From NCBI GenBank assembly GCA_002418185.1, contig DIDN01000021.1:1-9574 (forward strand): a DNA stretch of 9,574 bases, read 5' to 3'. Below the pieces are notes generated by a model. The model did no database searches. It was not told the origin of the DNA and was given only the letters and a program-made list of their open reading frames with translations. Of the stretch, positions 6,635-9,574 are shown piece by piece; position 1 is the first letter of the stretch; every line of letters starts with the position of its first letter. This stretch comes from Deltaproteobacteria bacterium UBA5799 (GTDB taxonomy: Bacteria; Desulfobacterota; GWC2-55-46). The translations under genes were made by a program, and so were the position numbers.

Positions 6635-8055
6635 GCATAGCGGATTTCATTGCGGTCCTTCCCATACTGGTCTTGACGATAGCGGCGGTCGCGGCAACCG
6701 TCCTTGCCGCCTTCCGCACAGGCCACGCCTTTAACGCGGCGCTTGCCGCTTGCGGCTTCGTGCTTGCCCTCGCATCCCTCGCGCCTGCCTCGAAGGCTGC
6801 GCCGAGGGCGGTTACGGCGCTCTTCTCTGTCGACGCGTACTCGCTCTTCTTTACCGGGCTACTCCTCGGAGCGGCGCTCGCCGTAACCCTTCTCTCATAC
6901 GGATACAACGCGGGCCGCGAGGGCGGGCTCGCGGAGTTCTACATAGTCCTCATTATCGGAACGCTCGGCGCAATCGTGCTCGCCTCCTCGGTGCACTTCG
7001 CCTCATTTTTCCTCGGGCTTGAGATACTCGGCGTCTCACTTTACGTGCTCATCGCCTATTTCCTGGGCCCGCACGCCAACGAGGCGAGCATCAAATACCT
7101 CATTTTGGCGGGAGTCGCTTCGTCTTTCCTGGTCTTCGGCATGGCGCTCGTCTACACCGAGCTGGGCACAATGGAGTTTTCCCGGATCGCAATGCGCGCA
7201 GGCGCCGGCGCGGGCCCGCTCCTTTTCGCGGGCCTCGCCATGATAACCGTTGCCGCGGGCTTCAAGCTCGCGGCGGCGCCCTTCCACATGTGGGCGCCCG
7301 ACGTGTACGAAGGGGCGCCCGCGCCCGTGGGCGCTTTCCTTGCATCGGTATCAAAGGGCGCGGTGGCGGTAATCATCCTCCGCTATTTCCTCCAGACAGG
7401 CTCCTTCGCCATCGGGCCGTTCTTCACCGTCTTCACGGCCATAGCCGTGGCGTCCATGTTCGCCGGGAACATCCTCGCCCTCTTCCAGAAGAGCGTCAAG
7501 CGGACCCTCGCGTATTCCTCCGTCGCGCACATAGGGTATATCCTTGTCGCGTTCCTTGCGGGCGGGCGGCCCGGCACGGTGGCGGCAGGCTACTATCTGG
7601 CCGCGTACTTCGTCTCGATTATCGGGGCGTTCGGGGCCGTGGCGCTCCTTTCGGGAAAGGAGAAGGAGCTTGACTCCATAACGGAATACAGGGGCCTTGC
7701 CTGGCAGCGCCCCTGGCTTGCCGGGGCCTTTACAGCCATGCTCCTTTCGCTCGCGGGCATGCCGCTCACGGCGGGTTTTCTGGGTAAGCTCTTCGTCGCG
7801 GGAGCCGGGGTGGGAGAAGACCTCTGGTTCCTCGTAATCGCGCTGGTGGTGAACAGCGCCATCTCCGTCTACTACTACCTCAGGATAATAATCGCGCTCT
7901 TCTCGCCCGCATACGGGGAAGCCGCGGCCCCCCTGCCTGGCCTGCCGCTCGCGGGGAGCGTCGCCCTCGGGACCCTGACTCTCCTACTGGTATTCCTGGG
8001 CGTCTACCCGGCGCCTCTCCTGTCGCTACTTGAGAAGGCTGCGGCGGTCTTTTGA
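6631..8055 (+). CDS. nuoN: NADH-quinone oxidoreductase subunit N (proximal proton pump)
   Basis: NuoN is the antiporter-like pump nearest NuoK (474 residues; E. coli 485). It keeps E131 in FFLGLEILGVSLYVL, K155 in ASIKYLILAG, K212 and H219 in AAGFKLAAAPFHMWAPDVYE, K242 in SVSKGAVAV, and K386 in GMPLTAGFLGK, matching E. coli E133, K158, K217, H224, K247 and K395. LFQKSVKRTLAYSSVAHIGY (284-303) is the family's discontinuous-helix region. The ATG overlaps the nuoM TGA. The nearest strong site is GGAGG at 6615-6619, eleven bases away, which is longer than ideal, so coupling from nuoM is likely. This is the last gene of the operon. Confidence 0.97.
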   Translation: MSIADFIAVLPILVLTIAAVAATVLAAFRTGHAFNAALAACGFVLALASLAPASKAAPRAVTALFSVDAYSLFFTGLLLGAALAVTLLSYGYNAGREGGLAEFYIVLIIGTLGAIVLASSVHFASFFLGLEILGVSLYVLIAYFLGPHANEASIKYLILAGVASSFLVFGMALVYTELGTMEFSRIAMRAGAGAGPLLFAGLAMITVAAGFKLAAAPFHMWAPDVYEGAPAPVGAFLASVSKGAVAVIILRYFLQTGSFAIGPFFTVFTAIAVASMFAGNILALFQKSVKRTLAYSSVAHIGYILVAFLAGGRPGTVAAGYYLAAYFVSIIGAFGAVALLSGKEKELDSITEYRGLAWQRPWLAGAFTAMLLSLAGMPLTAGFLGKLFVAGAGVGEDLWFLVIALVVNSAISVYYYLRIIIALFSPAYGEAAAPLPGLPLAGSVALGTLTLLLVFLGVYPAPLLSLLEKAAAVF

Positions 8056-8080
8056 GGTAAAGGATGGCCGTCCGCCGGGA
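8056..8080. other. Convergent junction between nuoN and the exchanger gene
   Basis: Only 25 bases separate the nuoN stop (TGA 8053-8055) from the exchanger stop (TAG on the - strand, 8081-8083). I see neither a stable hairpin nor a T-run here, so termination for either gene must involve Rho, or signals inside the opposite gene. Confidence 0.6.
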
Positions 8081-9184
8081 CTATGACTCTCCCCGCGCCG
8101 CTTTCCCACGCGCAAGGAGCGCCCTTGCCGTGAGGACGCCTATCGTTACGACCGTAAGCGGTATGACGAACGCGCCCATTGCGAACTTGAACGCCGGAAG
8201 GGAGGAGTGCCCCGTGGCGTTGAGGAAGATGAACGCGGTGTAGAGGACGTAGTACGCGAGAAATAGCGCGCCCTCCCACCGGGCTATCGTGTAGCCCGTG
8301 AAGAGTATGGGCAGGCAGGCGGCAGAGACCGCCAGCATCACCGGGATGTCGAAGAGGAGCGCGCCCTCCGGCACGGCTACTCCGTGCGCGGACACCAGGC
8401 TCGTTATCCCCATGACCGAGAGTATGTTGAAGATGTTGCTCCCGATGATGTTCCCCACCGCGATGTCCCGCTCGCCCTTTATGCTCGCCATCACGGAAGT
8501 CGCGACCTCCGGCAGGGAAGTGCCGGCTGATATGATGGTGAGCCCGATTATCAGCTCGCTTATGCCGAGGCCCCTCGCCATCTGGACCGCGCCGTCCACC
8601 AGCCACCTCGACCCCAGGACCAGGAGCGCCAGCCCTGAAACCGCAATGACCAGGTTTACTGCCCAGTCCCGTGCCGCCGACCGGCCCCTCTTGTAGGAGA
8701 ACTCCTCCCTGAACTCGTCGGTCTGGCCGTTTTCCTTCCGGCCCAGGTATACGAGGAACCCGGTGTACAGGACGAACCCCGCCGTGAGGAGAGCCCCCTC
8801 GGCCCTGCTTATAGTGCCGTTAAGCCCGAAGACGAAAAAAAGCGCGGAGACGCCGATCATGACCGGGACGTCGAGCCTTATGAGCTGGCGCGACGCCGCG
8901 AGCGGTGTTATCACGGCGGAGAGGCCGAGTATGAAGAGGATGTTGAACAGGTTGCTCCCCACCACGTTCCCGACCGCGATGTCGGCCTGTCCCGCCAGAG
9001 AGGATTTGACGCTTACGGCGAGCTCTGGCGAGCTCGTGCCAAAGGCGACGACCGTGAGGCCGATTATCAGAGGGGATATGCCGAGGAAGGACGCGATCCT
9101 CGAGGAGCCCCTGACCAGCATCTCGGCCCCCAGTATAAGGAGAAAAAGCCCTGCGACGAAAAATAAAAATACAGAAAGACTCAC
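8081..9184 (-). CDS. Sodium/calcium exchanger, CaCA family (YrbG-like)
   Basis: This inner-membrane cation exchanger (367 residues; E. coli YrbG about 325) probably expels Ca2+ in exchange for Na+ or H+. It has two inverted homologous halves. Repeat alpha-1 (about 30-90) has GISPLIIGLTVVAFGTSSPE, then GNVVGSNLFNILF; alpha-2 (about 200-262) has GISELIIGLTIISAGTSLPE, then GNIIGSNIFNIL. T50, S51, E54, S77 and N81 fall at the numbers I recall for the NCX_Mj ion site, with T222, S223, E226 and S249 in the second half. N253 stands where NCX_Mj has Asp240. A charged loop (about 147-172) separates the halves. A further membrane segment (about 333-358) ends in a basic tail, giving perhaps one helix more than the usual ten. 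It starts at GTG behind a strong GGAGG. It converges on nuo and is separately transcribed. Ion preference cannot be read from sequence. Confidence 0.93.
   Translation of the reverse strand: MSLSVFLFFVAGLFLLILGAEMLVRGSSRIASFLGISPLIIGLTVVAFGTSSPELAVSVKSSLAGQADIAVGNVVGSNLFNILFILGLSAVITPLAASRQLIRLDVPVMIGVSALFFVFGLNGTISRAEGALLTAGFVLYTGFLVYLGRKENGQTDEFREEFSYKRGRSAARDWAVNLVIAVSGLALLVLGSRWLVDGAVQMARGLGISELIIGLTIISAGTSLPEVATSVMASIKGERDIAVGNIIGSNIFNILSVMGITSLVSAHGVAVPEGALLFDIPVMLAVSAACLPILFTGYTIARWEGALFLAYYVLYTAFIFLNATGHSSLPAFKFAMGAFVIPLTVVTIGVLTARALLARGKAARGES
8107..8132 (+). repeat. Hairpin 50 bases past nuoN, inside the exchanger's 3' end
   Basis: GCAAGG at 8112-8117 and CCTTGC at 8123-8128 pair perfectly around AGCGC. 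CACG and CGTG extend the stem to ten pairs with one bulged C. Its position suits the 3' end of nuo mRNA, but no T-run follows on the + strand. It may act as a stabilising end or a Rho-independent-like pause, or it may be a coincidence of coding sequence (it lies over codons for an Ala/Arg-rich segment). Confidence 0.3.
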
Positions 9185-9191
9185 CTGAAAA

Positions 9192-9196
9192 CCTCC
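9192..9196 (-). promoter_or_regulatory. Strong ribosome binding site fixing a GTG start
   Basis: On the - strand GGAGG lies seven bases before GTG at 9184-9182. No ATG is nearby in frame, and the N-terminus MSLSVFLFFVAGLFLLILGAE begins directly with a membrane helix as expected for the family, so GTG is the start. Confidence 0.8.
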
Positions 9197-9208
9197 GAAA
9201 TCGTTGAG

Positions 9209-9237
9209 AATATAAAGGATACAATAATTCCGTACAC
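9209..9237 (-). promoter_or_regulatory. Possible sigma70-type promoter for the exchanger gene
   Basis: On the - strand TATATT (9214-9209) is a good -10 box, with GTGTAC (9237-9232) 17 bases upstream as a poor -35. Transcription would start near 9202, giving a short leader that still includes the ribosome site. The element lies between the upstream terminator and the gene, where a promoter is expected. The weak -35 keeps confidence low. Confidence 0.3.
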
Positions 9238-9249
9238 CTATCCATGCAT

Positions 9250-9294
9250 AAAAAAAGACGGTCCAGCGGAGGTAAAAGTCCTTGCCGGGCCGTC
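9250..9294 (-). terminator. Intrinsic terminator reading on the - strand
   Basis: Read on the - strand, GACGGCCCGGC (9294-9284) pairs with GCTGGACCGTC (9267-9257): eleven positions with one C-A mismatch and one G-U pair. Seven Ts follow at once (9256-9250). Inside the loop AGG and CCT may pair further. The + strand has no T-run after the stem, so the signal is directional. It would end a transcript coming from the right, 66 bases before the exchanger start. Confidence 0.65.
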
Positions 9295-9362
9295 CAGCCT
9301 GATTAAAAAGTGTACTGGACGCTCAAGTATCCAGCAGACGTCCGTTTCTTTAATGCTTTCCG

Positions 9363-9404
9363 GGGGCCTGCTGTCGTATTCTATTATGGTGCGCCTCAGG
9401 CCCC
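9363..9404 (-). repeat. Perfect 8-base inverted repeat
   Basis: GGGGCCTG (9363-9370) and CAGGCCCC (9397-9404) are exact reverse complements around 26 bases. This is one of several stems stacked upstream of the - strand terminator. Confidence 0.5.
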
Positions 9405-9411
9405 AGTAGCT

Positions 9412-9447
9412 GTTGAGCCTCGATGTATCGAGGCCTCGTTCCTCAAC
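9412..9447 (-). repeat. Nested hairpin
   Basis: The inner stem is GCCTCGA (9417-9423) with TCGAGGC (9428-9434) around the four bases TGTA. The outer stem is GTTGA (9412-9416) with TCAAC (9443-9447), with eight unpaired bases on one side only. The inner stem is perfect and stable on either strand. The GTT...AAC orientation is opposite to that of an integron attC site. Confidence 0.5.
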
Positions 9448-9574
9448 TGGAAGTCCTCGGGCTCTTCCACCTTGCTGTATGCCTTCGAAACTTGAGGTCC
9501 TTTCTTACGAGCCACGCTCCGGGACTTCCTTCGCCTGCATTCAATCCAGGCAAACAAATTACCTGAACAGGGCC

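Larger units (their letters stand above)
9295..9574. other. Hairpin-rich stretch without a convincing gene
   Basis: G+C is about 52 percent (140 of 270 in 9301-9570), below the genes. No frame looks securely coding. On the + strand a GTG-started 61-residue frame (9310-9495) shows no known motif. On the - strand two frames are open from the window edge, ending at 9443 and 9396. A third runs about 9238-9510 without an ATG and passes through the terminator. Some stretches have gene-like codons (KAYSKVEEPEDFQLRNEAS in one frame, RLNSYWGLRRTIIEYDSRPP in another), so a decayed small gene is possible. I recognise no family, tRNA or insertion element. Confidence 0.5.

Noticed and set aside
9412..9447. 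Integron attC-like site (GTTGAGC with CTCAAC)
   Set aside because: In attC sites the order is RYYYAAC then GTTRRRY. Here the GTT half comes first and the AAC half last, and there is no integrase or cassette context.
9310..9495. 61-residue + strand frame starting at GTG
   Set aside because: No ribosome site, no recognisable motif, and it runs opposite to the terminator and through three inverted repeats. It looks like a chance frame.
1..9574. CRISPR arrays, tRNA or rRNA genes, insertion sequences
   Set aside because: I read both strands and found no regularly spaced repeats, no tRNA-like fold with a GTTCGA-type loop, and no transposase motif.

Overview
The window is the 3' half of a bacterial respiratory complex I operon (nuo, proton-pumping NADH:quinone oxidoreductase), followed by a converging gene for a CaCA-family sodium/calcium exchanger and about 390 bases with no convincing protein gene. 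The order on the + strand is nuoG (C-terminal part only), nuoH, nuoI, nuoJ, nuoK, nuoL, nuoM, nuoN. The subunits for NADH input (E, F and most of G) and the remaining connecting subunits would lie upstream of base 1.

The proteins resemble the Escherichia coli type of complex I. NuoG has the E. coli-like C-terminal domain (PHRYSGRTA and SPGWNSPQ motifs). NuoI matches the recalled E. coli protein over most of its length, including DPDGEERCVAC and RINFSRCIFCG. NuoJ carries E55 and Y59 at the same positions as E. coli. All the main charged residues of the proton channels are in place in NuoK, L, M and N, so the complex looks functional. The genes are GC-rich but use ATA for isoleucine (8 of 9 in nuoI) and AGG for arginine (9 of 16 in nuoI). 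Together these suggest a Gram-negative, non-enterobacterial lineage, perhaps deltaproteobacterial or Nitrospirota-like, carrying an E. coli-type nuo operon. That placement is inference; the window has no marker gene.

Layout: 1-720 nuoG end; 731-3050 nuoH-I-J-K, tightly packed; 3051-3197 an AT-richer gap unusual for this operon; 3198-8055 nuoL-M-N joined by two ATGA stop/start overlaps; 8056-8080 a 25-base convergent junction; 8081-9184 the exchanger on the - strand, with a GTG start and a strong ribosome binding site; 9185-9249 its probable upstream region; 9250-9294 an intrinsic terminator reading on the - strand; 9295-9574 a hairpin-rich stretch of lower GC without a clear gene.

How it works together: NuoG and NuoI pass electrons along iron-sulfur clusters to quinone bound at the NuoH interface. 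The resulting movement is transmitted through NuoH, J and K to the three antiporter-like pumps N, M and L. The exchanger is a separate transcription unit that probably moves Ca2+ out using a cation gradient. I see no clearly new system here. The most open questions are the structured - strand region at 9250-9450, the nuoK-nuoL gap, and the NuoM C-terminal tail.
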